A DNA stretch of 64,000 bases from Cycas panzhihuaensis (taxonomy: Eukaryota; Cycadophyta), in assembly GCA_023213395.1 (NCBI GenBank), contig CM041465.1, positions 228,291,741 through 228,355,740 of the forward strand, read 5' to 3'. Below, in pieces: positions 53,581 to 64,000 of this stretch. Position 1 is the stretch's first letter; the number at the start of each line of letters is the position of its first letter. A program made the translations under genes and the position numbers. The notes under the pieces were generated by a model. The model was not told the origin of the DNA. It saw only the letters and a program-made list of their open reading frames with translations, and made no database searches.

Positions 53581-54938
53581 CTCATTCACTTACAAATTAG
53601 TATACTAGCTTATTATATATCTAATGTTCATATTTGGCATTTGTTGGTTTTATGTTATTTAGCTATGGATTAACAAGACTTTGGTGTTACATTTTTTTAG
53701 GAATTTTATTGTGAATTAGCATAATGTTCCTTGTGTGTTTAGTGTGGATGGCATCATATTCTTATTTTGGTATTATTTGACTCCAATTAAACCAGTAGTT
53801 ACTAATACATCTTTTTGGATTGGCCTCTAATCCATTTAATATTGCTTGATTAATACACTTCTTATAATCTCATGTTAGATTAGTGTTTATAGATTGACAT
53901 TGTATTCCTCCTCCATAGTCAAGCTACTACATGTATGTGCTAAGTTTAGATTTTTTATAATCAAGTTGGTAGGATTGGTCTCAACCTCTCTTGATCATGT
54001 GTTTTAGTTATTGTTTGGGCTCGTTTGAACTAATCGATGCTAATGCCTCCATGATATTTATATGTGCTCATGATTAATCAGCAAATTTTCAAGTAATATG
54101 TATAATATTATTGAATCTATGGTGATTTAGCACTTGATTGATGTTATTTATAGGAGATCTGAGAGTTATTATCACCTTCTACCATGGATATGATATATTA
54201 AAGGGCAACCAATACCTTTCACAAGTGATATGGCAATGAGTAATGTATGGGTGCTGTCTCTCTTCATTAGTATTATGTCATCTTATCGTTGATCAATAGT
54301 TAATGGAGGTTAATGTTAATTACCATTGACTCTTTGTAATTAGGTTGTAGTTATAGTATTGTATGGATTGGTGGTTATTGTCCCTTTGTTATAGTAATTC
54401 AATATTATTGAAGGCTCATATAATATCAATGGTGAATGATATAGTATTTATGTGTTACTTTATATGGGAGTTAAACCAATATTTTAGTGATTAATATATA
54501 GTTTGATTTGAATCAATTGAAATGATTATGGTAGAGGTTGTCAGGCATGCAATAAGTTGGGGTCCAGGTGACCTCAAATGTTATGGCATTTTATGGTAAA
54601 GGATGCCAAGCATACAACTAGTTAAGGACTTATGGACTTGGATGTTGAGTACTTTATCGATTATATTAGCTTGACATTTATTTTAAGATGCACCAAGGCT
54701 CTATTCTTATGTGTGGAGAGGTCTAGATGCTTGAGTGACTAGTATGTAATACTCTTGTAACCTCACCTCATTATGGTCCATGTCAACTTCAAGCTTTTCA
54801 GGGAGCTTGAAGCAAGTTGTTGAGTATGTCCCCAAAGTAGGTGAGGCCATCTTGAATGATTTTGGTAGAATAGATTCCCCTCTCTAATGACATCTTATAT
54901 TGAAGGGTCAACCTAACTTTATAAGAAATTTTCTTTTC
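53581..54938 (+). other. 3' region of LINE G (non-coding)
   Basis: About 1.35 kb between RNase H and the A-tail with no coding similarity, long for a LINE 3' UTR. Two imperfect copies of a segment (GTAGAGGTTGTCAGGCATGC... and GTAAAGGATGCCAAGCATAC...) lie near 54531 and 54596. Part may be an unrelated insertion. Confidence 0.4.
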
Positions 54939-54951
54939 AAAAAAAAAAAAA

Positions 54952-55689
54952 GGATTATTATGTCTTTTCAAAAGGTCACAACATATATTATCATTAAAAA
55001 ATTATTTCTTCTCTTTAAATAGTGTCACTAATATTCTAAAATTTATTATAATTTTAATAGCCTTCATATGATTATTTGTATGTTATTAATGAATTTAATA
55101 AGTCATTTGATTTTTTTAATAGTTATATTAAGGTTCTATAACCTTAATGTAACATTTATTGAGATTTTAAACATATTTATAATATGAATATTTATTGCCA
55201 ATAATTGTTAAGATATCATCATTCTATAAAAGTCATTGCCAACCTATTAAGAGCTTATGTAACTTATACATCTACCTACAAACACTTGAATGCCACCTAT
55301 AAATGCCCAAGTGCTATATAAATAAAGTCATACACCTTGATATTGTACCTAATATATGTATATATTTTTTAATAAGCAAAACATTACCTAATAAAACTAA
55401 TGCAATAGGAAATAGGCATATTTCTTACCTTATCTCCTCTACATTCATAGAAACATAGGCTAATGTATAGTGGAACCATCTAATCATATCTACAAACATC
55501 CAATAGCTCCAAATAAAGTCTAACATTCTCTAATAGTTATGCTACAACTTCGAATGAGCACAATTAATGCCCAATCACATTTATGGTCTCCAATAGGGTC
55601 CACATTGTTAAGAATAATGTTTATTTATCACTAGATACTTTAAACTAATCATGAGCACGTTTGCAACAAGCCCTATATATATATATATA
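54952..55689. other. AT-rich stretch, nothing recognised
   Basis: No coding or LTR signal. A short (TA)n run at 55675-55691 marks the point where gypsy element H starts abruptly. Confidence 0.45.
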
Positions 55690-58230
55690 TAGATGGTATG
55701 AGGAACTCATATTAAATGATGTTCCCAAGGCACGAAATAGCTCTTACCAAAAGCTGCTAGTGAATTTAGGATCTCAGTCATACACGATAGTGGATAGAAA
55801 ACCATGCAAGTTAAATATTGTCTGGAGGTAAATGTCAGTGATGTGTGGATCCTTATAGGTTATGTGGACAAGTAAGAAGTGGGTGTATTTTGTCAACTTA
55901 TCTATGACTATTAAAATATAGTCAGATCTGGCAGATAGCGGTAAGCCCATTATAAAGTCCATGGTAATATCTTACCATTTACCTTGTGCAATATGCAAAG
56001 GTTGGAGAGCTAGTTGGGGTTTTGTGTTAGCTTTATTGTGCTAATATGTGTCACATTTAAAGATAAAGGTAAGGATAATGGATTTCATTTCTAGCCAAAA
56101 GAAGTTAGATCATATCCTATGATAAGTTTTATTGAAACTGAAATGGCCACCAAGAGGTGAAGAATGATATTCTAATAAAATTTAGAGAATGAAAGATGAG
56201 TGGGGGTGTATGAATATACGATTTTGATATAAGAGAATATTGTTATGGATGGACTAATCCTTATGAGTATGGACCTTATCAGCCCATTATAAGAAATCTA
56301 GTTAGGATTGGTTAGCCATGGCTAAGTCCTATATCCACATCAGTTATGGAGAAGAAATGGTATAAATGGTGGGGTCCTCAATGTGACAGGTGTTATCATC
56401 AAGTATAGGGGAGAGTACCCTCGAGAGGGCATATGTCACAATGTTATATTTTCCCCTTTTATCTGTGATTATAAAGTCCAAAACTTGAAGGTAGTCAACT
56501 CATTTTACTTGCTCTTTTGAGAGGACTGGCTAATCTACTAAGTAATGAAGGTTATGATGATTAATGAGGATACTAAATTTAGAACCAAGGAGATACTATC
56601 GCCATTTTTCGACAGTATGAAGGATAGCCTGCATTTATTTTCTATAGGTAGACAATCTACACTCGTGATCTTTGAATTTTCGACTTTCAAAAGCGATGGG
56701 GGTGGAAGTCTTTCATTAAGACTGCACCCAACCTAAACCCAGAGGCATCACATTCTAATTAGAATGGCAAAGTAAAGTCAGGTGAGGCCAAAACCAGAGT
56801 GGTTATCATGACCTCCTTTAGATGGAGAAAGGCCTCATTAGTTGAGAGAGACCACTGAAAGGAATTCTTCCTAAGTAAGTGGGTTAAAGGGATGGTTAGT
56901 GTGGCATAATTTTGAATGCACCAACGATAAAATCATGTAAGCCCTAAGAAAGCCTACAATTAGGTAAGGATTTTCATGGTTGGATAATTAGTAATAACAG
57001 AAATTTTATTAGGATCCACCTGAACCCCTAAAAAGGATATAATGTGACCAAGGTATTATAGTTCAAATTTCCCAAACCCACATTTAGAGAGTTTAACATA
57101 TAACTTATTCTTAGCCAAGATTTGAAAGATCATTTTTAGATGCAAGATATGAGTGCACATGTTTGAGCTATAGATAAGAATATTGATGAAGAAGATAATG
57201 ATAAATTTTCGTAGGTATGGAGAAAATATTTTATTCATGAGGGCTTAGAAGGTAGCCAAAGCATTACATAGGCCAAAGTGCATGACTTGGGACTCAAAGT
57301 GGCCATGGTGGGTTCGAAAAGTCATTTTATATTGATTCTCTGACAAGATAGGGATTTGGTAATATCTTGACTGTAAATCAAGTTTGGTAAAAATTGCATC
57401 CCCATGGATCTCATCTAACATGTCATCGATTCGTGGCATGGTAAATTTATTTTTTATGGTGATTTTGTTAAGTGTATGATAATCAATGCAAAGTTAGAAA
57501 GAGCCATCCTTTTTGTGAACCAGAATGATGGGTGTAGCATACAGGCTCTTACTAGGTTAAATGATGCCCATGTCCATCAATTCCTTGCTTATTTCTTCAA
57601 TTTCATTTTTTTGAAAATAGAAGTTCTTGTATGGTCGAAGACCAATTGGGTCGTATAAATTTTGTAACTCAATAGTGTGATAACAACCTTGATCAAGCAA
57701 GGGACTAGTAGGTAATGGAGTAAATAAGGATTGGTATCAATTTAATACTTGTTGGATGTCGAGGTGAATGCCTAAAGGGGCCTGGATATAATTGAGACAA
57801 ATGATATATCCTATATTACTGTTAAGTTGTCAACACATTTAGGTGGGAGAGATTACTTTGTTAGGGGGGGCTTGCATCCCATAAAGTTTATGTGAGCGAC
57901 CCATATAATCTTTGAACACAATGAATAGGGTTATTGGTGAGTTATTGATGCTATAAGTTCCTAGACTTTGGAGCCACTATATGCTGAGAATTACATCTGA
58001 CCTACTTATGGATAAGGCATTAAAATCAAAGGCAAGGGTATATGAGCTAGCATGAACCACGAGGTTTTAAATTGTTCCCACATAGTGAAGAGTGTGATGA
58101 CCAAGTAAGGAGCAGGTCAAGCCTGTCTTAGGTTCTATGTAAAGATTCAACTATTGAGCAATAAATATATTGATGAAATTTAGTAACATGCCACCATCAA
58201 TCAAAATGGTGATTAGGGTTTTTTGAAGTA
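55690..58230 (-). pseudogene. Gypsy element H pol: protease, RT, RNase H, integrase, 3'-truncated
   Basis: Minus strand. Protease remnant ITILIDGGMLLNFI (about 58220-58175), with Gly where the DSG serine is expected. RT: MPRIDDMLDEIHGDAIFTKL then DLQSRYYQIPI (57439-57345), MHFGLCNALATF, and KFIIIFFINILIYSS near 57180, where both catalytic Asp residues of the FFDD box are replaced (Ile-Asn). RNase H: LDFIITDKRGKYNIVTYALS near 56450. Integrase: a zinc-finger remnant (FKCDTY), DITMDFIMGLPLSARSDYIL, then DPKFTSSFW and NMSSSYH, where homology stops at about 55690. The integrase C-terminus and 3' LTR are missing. Confidence 0.85.
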
Positions 58231-59479
58231 TTCCTTTGACCCAGAGTGGTCTAAGATATGAGGTGGAGGTAACTGTTGATGAGGAAACTTCAAGTTCAGG
58301 ATTAGAAAGCAACTCGTCAATATAGTGGTCTTGGGATTCATCATTATATTCGTGCTTAGTCTCAACGTCATCCTCTGGAGATAAGTTAGGATCAATTATA
58401 AAGACCATCTTTCTAACTTTGTAGATTCTACCATGATTAAAGGTCCATTTTTTAAAATATTGCATACATAGACCAGCTTCCGAACGATGTTCTGCCTTTG
58501 TTAAAGTGATGTAAATGGACTTTGAGGATGGTTCCTCAGTGTGCTACTTAAGAGATGTAAATGGTATGTCTTCTAGTCATGAGGAAGATTATTAGTCAGT
58601 TGGGCATGGTCTTTGGGAGCAGGTAATATCTCATTAAAAATCATCTTGTCAGGATCATGGGAACTAAGTGGAGTCTCCTCTGAATAGACAAGGCCTTCTG
58701 AGACAAATTCTACTTCTACTACTTTAGCCATGTTGATTGCATATTTTGGAGTGGATAGGGATACCGTCTTCAGGTGCATTTGGATGCACTCTTTGAGCCT
58801 AAATACATATGTATCTATCTTTGTCTGTTTATTGATTTATTGATCAACCTGATTGTGTAGAGATTAGAACTCATTAGTGTATATTTTGATAGAGGATACT
58901 TATTTCAACCATGTTAGTTGTGTGAAGAAAGATTGGTTCTGAATATCTTCATACTACTTAAAAAAATAAGTAGAGAAATGGGCCCAAGACTGACTAAAAG
59001 GGTACTCCCACTTCCACCATCGAAACCAATGGTATGCCTTTCCATCTAAATGGATAGAAGCAAATGTAAGTTATTCATTTATTGACATTAGGTTGAGTGT
59101 AGAGTAGGACTCTAGTTTACTAATCTAGCTTCATACATTGTCTTTGTTGAGATCTGGATCAAATGTGGATATGTTGATCTTACGATGAAATGGGTGATGT
59201 TGACCTAGAGGTGGAATCAGGGTTTGATGTGGTGTGGGGTTGGGTAAAGAGGAGGCGCCTGGTAGCTGAATAGAGATGTTGTTATCTACTGCATTATTTA
59301 TTGTATATCAGACTGAGATGCAAGGGTAGACATGTTTGTTTTAACTTCCTTCTATATGGCAGTTACTTCATCTTTAACCTCTAAATGCATGTTGTCTAGA
59401 TCTTGCTTGATTTTTTCTTGAAAGTTAATGACTTGGGTCTCAAGTATTGAAATTTTGTCATTATTACTTGGAGGAGCCA
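58231..59479 (-). pseudogene. Gypsy element H gag, decayed
   Basis: Minus strand from the ATG at 59479: MAPPSNNDKISILETQVINF, a coiled-coil-like charged start typical of gypsy gags. The middle is heavily broken. A knuckle remnant (GLCMQYFKKWTFNHGRI, about 58476-58426) has Tyr in place of the second Cys. Downstream is the acidic linker DDVETKHEYNDESQDHY leading to the protease. I could not place the 5' LTR with confidence. Confidence 0.65.
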
Positions 59480-60119
59480 TGGAGAAAGGGCATAAAGAGG
59501 TGAGAATAGGTAGAAAGAAGGGGGAATGAATTAAGTAAGAAAGATAAATATATAGGGTTTTGGGATCGATATTAGAGGTGATAGAGGCCTCCTACATGGG
59601 AGGGTGGGTGTAGTTTCACCCCCAGATGTAATGTAGCTCAGTCTTATACCTCATGCGAGATAGATCGAGAGTGTTTTTGTCCTATGGAGCGATGTTAAAT
59701 GGTAGATCAAGGAGGATTAAAGAAGAGGCAATTTTGTCTCAATGGAAAGGAGTAAGTAGTAATTGGTCTAGATAACTAGATTTTCATAGTTTCAAAGGTG
59801 ATGCGACTAGCTAAAGGACGTAGATACTTCCTTAGGAAATGATCCCAAAGATTCAAAAAGAATAAATCACAAGGATGACAGATATTTAAGAGTTTAGGTG
59901 AAAGCACATAGGCTCAAATTTAGAAGAGTGGAAGATTAAATTTGATTAACCTAAGGAGGATAAGTTGGACTATAACTACTTCAACACTGATAAAAGGTTA
60001 AAAGTAATGCATGAAGCTTTGAAGGGCTAAGTGAGTAGGTTGAATAAACTGGTAGATTTGTATTTTCTAAACTTTTGACTTTGATTTGTAAGATTTTTTT
60101 TTTTTTTTTAATAATAGAG
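59480..60119. other. Non-coding junction between gypsy H and LINE J
   Basis: It should contain the 5' end of element H and the 5' leader of LINE J, but no boundary can be fixed. A T-run at about 60094-60109 matches the pyrimidine-rich run that precedes ORF1 in LINE copy 2. Confidence 0.4.
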
Positions 60120-61430
60120 GAAATAAACCATTTAAACTAGACTCAATCTTCTCCTCTAGGAAGATCTTACCGAGATGCCTTAAAAATGGGAGAGTCAGAA
60201 CCATGTAAAATAAACTTCATCTTTCAAAATAATTTAATCAAAATCCCTATTCTAAAGGGACTCATTAAAACGATGGAGAAGTACTAGGAAAATAGTCTAA
60301 TAGGGAGGTTTTCAAGACCTAGACTAGGCTTAGATGTTATAAGAAAATGGCTTGTTATTAAATGGAAGATTAAAAATCTAGTGGAGGTGATGATACTACC
60401 TAAAGGGTGCATTTTATTTGGGATTGGAAACTATGAAGACATGATAAGTACCCTTTTGAAATCACCTTGGATGTTGAGTAGGAAAGCAATATTCCTGGAG
60501 AAATGACATCTAGATTTTGATCTATCGGCATCAATAGTAAAGTAGGCCCCAATTTGGGTTTATATGCCTAGGCTCCCACTATAGGTGTAGGACCTAGATT
60601 TGATAAAAGGAGTGGCGAAAGCCATAGGACCATTGTTAGTTATTGGCTTTGCTATCAAAAATAGGAGCAGGCTAATAAATGTTAACTTTTGTATGCTGGC
60701 AAGACTAGACAAAAGACTCTTAGACATGGTGAGGATTGAAATAGAAGGATGGCATAAGGACCACAACATAGTCTACAAATTGGATAATGTAAGGTGCTCT
60801 AGTTGTAAATACTTCAAGCATGTTCCCCTGAAATGCCGAGGAGAAATGAAGAAAGAAGATACAAGAGTGAAGGAGGGTAATAGAAATCTGAACTTAGAAA
60901 TTTCTCCTAGTATCCCATGAGAGAAAGATGAGATAAGGGAGTAAGAATAAGAAGAATTCCAAGAGAGTAGACTAAATGATCCTTAAGAGGTTGAGGGGAG
61001 GAAGGGGGGAAGTTAAAGTGGTCAACCTTAAAGAAGAGGATACACTCTTTGAGGAGGGGGAGGAGATCCGATAGTTAGAGAGGTCATAGGAGAATTCTTG
61101 TGGGGTAGAGGCAGTTGGGGTTAGAAGCCAGGACCTCCATGAGATTAAAGAAAGGATTCAGTCAGAGGGGGGCATGTTTGTTATGGGTAGGTAGGAAGGG
61201 CCCACAAATGTAGATTATATATAGAAAATAAAGGATAAGAACCCATAGGAAGAGCAGAGAGGGACTAGCCAACGAAGAGGACTAGATCTTAGTAGTGATA
61301 AAAGAGTTGGAAGACCCACCCAGAAGATGGTCAGAGAAAGGGAGGTCATTTCTTAAATTAATTAAGGTTATTAATGAACCCTAACAGAGGGGGGAGGTGA
61401 GGGACCATCTTTAAGGAGCAAAAGGTAAAG
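60120..61430 (+). pseudogene. LINE J ORF1: RNA-binding (DUF4283-like, zinc knuckle) protein, decayed
   Basis: In phase with copy 2 it encodes TQSSPLGRSYRDALKMGE, NSLIGRFSRPRLGLDVIRKW, GCILFGIGNYEDMISTLLKS (then PWML) and LIKGVAKAIGPLLVIGFAIK (about 60600-60660). The knuckle reads CSSCKYFKHVPLKC (about 60790-60834). A charged tail with a VGRPTQKMVRE-like segment ends near 61430. The start codon and several Gln/Trp codons are lost. Confidence 0.82.
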
Positions 61431-61463
61431 CATCAATGCTAGTGGGGGAGTGTAGGGTTAATT

Positions 61464-64000
61464 ATAAAGATTATATCTTGGAATATTAGAGGCCTAAACA
61501 CTCCCTCCAAGTAGAGAGTTATAAAAGAGCTGCATATAAGGATGGACTTACTCATTTTATAAGAGATAAAACTAGAAAGAGACAAAAGGTTAGAGGTTTA
61601 AAGTAAGATATGGATGAAAGTAGAGATGATGGTAAAGAATGGTAATCAAGGTTCTAGGGGAATGGGAGTCCTCTAGAATGCAAAGGATTGGCATAGAGAA
61701 GACTTTGCCTAGGATGATAACTTTATGTCTATTTAGCTAACCTATAGAAGGATGAATCTCCACTAGCTAACTAGTAATATATATGCCCCCATGATGGTGG
61801 AAGGTAGGAAGAATCTCTGGAATAGAATTCTAGAGATTTATAAAGAGTGGAAAGGTCCTTCGCTAATCATCGATGACCTTAATATGGCTGGTCTCCAGGG
61901 GAGAAAAGGGGGATAACGGTGTTGGACTGAAAGTGTGACTGATTTGGGAGATTTCCTCCAAAAAGGGGGTTTGATGGATGTTCAACTAAGAGGGGCTATG
62001 TATACCTGGTCAAATAGAAGACTAGGGAATCACTATATCCAGGTAAATTTGGATAGGGTTATGATTAATTATAAATGGGCCAATTTCCATAATGATATTA
62101 GTGTAAACGCTCTTCTTAAGGTGGCGTATAATCACTCCCCTTTGCTGCTTGAATTTAATACCATAGAGAAACACCTTGGTGCTCCCTTCTATTTTGAACT
62201 TATGTGGACAAAGCACCTAAAGCTTAGGAACCATATTGGGGAATGGTGGAGGAAACCAATAGCTGAGTATGCGATGTTTAGGTTCTCAAAAAAGCTAAAC
62301 TGGGTGAAGAGACAAGTTAAAGCTTAGAACAAAGAAGTATATAGTAACATCTTTGAAGCAAAGCAATAAATTATTGGGGAGCTAAAAGAGATCGAGGGAA
62401 GGATCCAAGAGGAAGGTAGATCCTAGATGTTGGATCTATCCGAGTGATTTGTTCTTAGAAATTTGGAAGATGTCCTTATAAAGGAGGAAATATATTAGAG
62501 ACAAAAGTCTAAGGCCATCTAGCTAGCTGAGGAGGACATGAACATAAAGTTCTTCCATATAACAACCCTAAAGCATAGGGTGAGCAATAGAATAAGCAAG
62601 CTAAATAATAAAGAAGGGGAAGAGAATAGGAAGGAGTCAGAAATTAAGAGTATAAAAATATATTATTTGAAGGAATTATTTGAAGAACCTGGATGCCAAG
62701 ATATTGGGACAAAGGGGGACCTTATGAGATTAATGAGGAGTACAACAGGTTGTTGAAATAGTCGTTTACTATGGAGGAGGTAGAAGAGGCCTTTTTCGAG
62801 ATGGAAAGGGAGAAAGCACCTAGACTAGATGGATTTCCCCCTGGGATTCTTTTAGGATTACTAAGACATAATTAAAGAAGACTTAAAAGTAACCTTAGAT
62901 GAATTTCATGAGAAAAGGACAATATTGAAGGAATGGAAAGCTATAATTTTAGTTTTGATACTAAAGAAAGAGGGAACAAAATCGATGGAGGAGTTTAGAC
63001 CAATCAGTTTCTGTAATGTGAAGTATGAAATATTGGCAAAAATCTTGGCCAACATACTTAAGAAGTTTCTTCCTGTGATTATATCTCCAAACTAAGACAA
63101 ATTTGTAAAAGGGAGACAAATCTTTGATGGCAATATAATTGTTCATGAGACGATTCATTATACCTATCAAAGAAAAGAGCTAGGTATGATTATGAAAATC
63201 GATCTTTCTAAAGCATATGATAGAGTGTCATGGGACTATTTAATGGACTACCACCAAGTTTTCAGGTTTGGGGACGTTTGAAGGGAGTGAATTGTATGTT
63301 GTATCTCTAAGCCCCAATATTCGGTCCAAATTAATGGCAGCTCGACAACTTTCTTTCCCAGTTTTAGAGAGCTAAGGCAAGGGGATCCCTTATCTCCCTA
63401 TTTATTTATTATTATGGCAGAAATTTTGGGGAGGGCAGTGGAGGAAGTGAGGAGAAAAGGCTTGATACCGAGGATAAAGCCCACCTCATGAATAGATAAT
63501 ATAGTTTATTATCAATTTGTTGATGATAATGTTTTATTAGGGAAGGTCATTGTAGGCAAAGCACAAGCTATTAAAGAAGGCCTTCAAAGTTTTGAGAGAA
63601 CCACAAACCATAAAATAAATTTGGAGAAGAGCAACGTCTTCTTCGTAAACACTAAGGAGAGACTACAAAGAAAGATTTGTAGGATGCTGGAAATGCCCAT
63701 CCAATCCCTGCCCTCTACTTATTTAGGGATGGCCCTGTTTATTGGAAAAATGTCTACGAACTATGGAATCCTATTGTTGATTGGAAGTAAAGGAAGTTGG
63801 TAAGATGAAAGGGATCCTTGCTTAGTCAAGGTAATCAAGTCCAATTATTATCTACTTCTCTTTAGAGCATCCTAGTATACATGATGTTGATATTTAGGAT
63901 ATTGACTAAGGTTATAGTGATCTTGGAAGGTATCAAAAAAATACAATGATTAAAGTAAGCTAAGGATTTTCTGATTTCCACTTGTGTTCCTTTGGTAGCA
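61464..64000 (+). pseudogene. LINE J ORF2: endonuclease + reverse transcriptase, decayed
   Basis: The first codon is ATA instead of ATG (61464). The protein reads IKIISWNIRGLN, meets stops at codon 17 and at 61560-61562 (aligned with codon 35 of copies 1 and 2) and continues with EIKLERDK. Endonuclease: SVTDLGDFLQKGGLMDVQLR, GAMYTWSNRRLG and AYNHSPLLLEF. RT: KIDLSKAYDRVSWD, LRQGDPLSPYLFIIMAEILG and the box YYQFVDDNVLL (about 63506-63538). KINLEKSNVFFVNTKERL and STYLGMALFIGK follow, and degraded sequence continues to the window edge. Confidence 0.88.

Larger units (their letters stand above)
50340..54951 (+). mobile_element. 5'-truncated LINE of a second lineage (G)
   Basis: Homology to LINE ORF2 starts just before the RT domain, so ORF1 and the endonuclease are missing. 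The element runs through RT, a zinc-binding region and RNase H to an A-tail at 54939-54951. Its RT wording (MLKVLNATLIALILKEK, FIDDALIFA) differs clearly from the FVDDN family of copies 1, 2 and J. I found no target-site duplication. Confidence 0.82.
60120..64000 (+). mobile_element. L1-type LINE, copy J (runs off the window)
   Basis: Same family as LINE copies 1 and 2, in plus orientation, with ORF1 and ORF2 up to the region just after the RT core. More decayed than copy 2. Its codons are visibly A/T-shifted relative to copy 2 at the same amino acids, consistent with long-term C-to-T decay. Confidence 0.92.

Noticed and set aside
60094-60109. T-run considered as the reversed poly(A) tail of a minus-strand LINE
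   Set aside because: LINE copy 2 has a pyrimidine-rich run at the same place before ORF1, so it is part of the LINE J leader; nothing LINE-like lies to its left.

Overview
This window looks like nuclear, repeat-rich DNA from a land plant with a large genome, most likely a seed plant. The evidence is the mixture of Ty1/copia and Ty3/gypsy LTR retrotransposons primed from an initiator-tRNA-Met-type site, L1-type LINEs whose ORF2 ends in an RNase H domain, and long (TA)n arrays. I found no convincing host gene, rRNA, complete tRNA or CRISPR array. Almost every recognisable protein region is a decayed retroelement reading frame, and many stop codons sit where a Gln or Trp codon is expected (C-to-T decay).

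Layout. 1-4830: minus-strand LINE (copy 1), its 3' end outside the window. 4831-5600: AT array I. 5601-10952: AT-rich DNA without recognised genes, ending in a short copia-like gag, a polypurine tract and an LTR (element A). 10953-28481: a huge simple-sequence tract (arrays II-IV, about 6.1 kb in total) split by a full-length copia element (12447-17760) and a full-length LINE (copy 2, 19867-25975). 28482-31628: mostly unrecognised, with a gypsy-like gag remnant. 31629-33876: a 426-bp LTR (D1) interrupted by a 5'-truncated LINE fragment with a 15-bp target-site duplication. 36587-40288: an LTR (C) abutting, tail to tail, a complete minus-strand LTR-leader-gag-LTR element (B). 40301-40727: a second, uninterrupted copy of LTR D (D2). 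41680-50335: gypsy element F, split inside its reverse transcriptase by complete gypsy element E (44192-50179, TSD CTCAA). 50340-54951: a LINE of a different lineage (G). 55690-59479: a 3'-truncated gypsy element H. 60120-64000: LINE copy J, running off the window.

Relationships. LINE copies 1, 2, J and the fragment at 31795 are one family; G is another. Elements A and B share gag motifs, an LTR core block and the position of gag next to the 3' LTR with no pol. They fit the published TR-GAG type of non-autonomous LTR retrotransposon. The nesting gives relative ages: F before E, LTR D1 before the LINE fragment, and the AT array before the copia element and LINE copy 2.

The points most worth following are: an in-frame stop at the same endonuclease codon in three LINE copies; the gag-only LTR family; the LTR palindrome at 36587-37142, whose arms look more alike than the two LTRs of element B; and the AT array of more than 6 kb used as an insertion site by two element classes. 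None of these shows a new host system. The window reads as a graveyard of nested retroelements.
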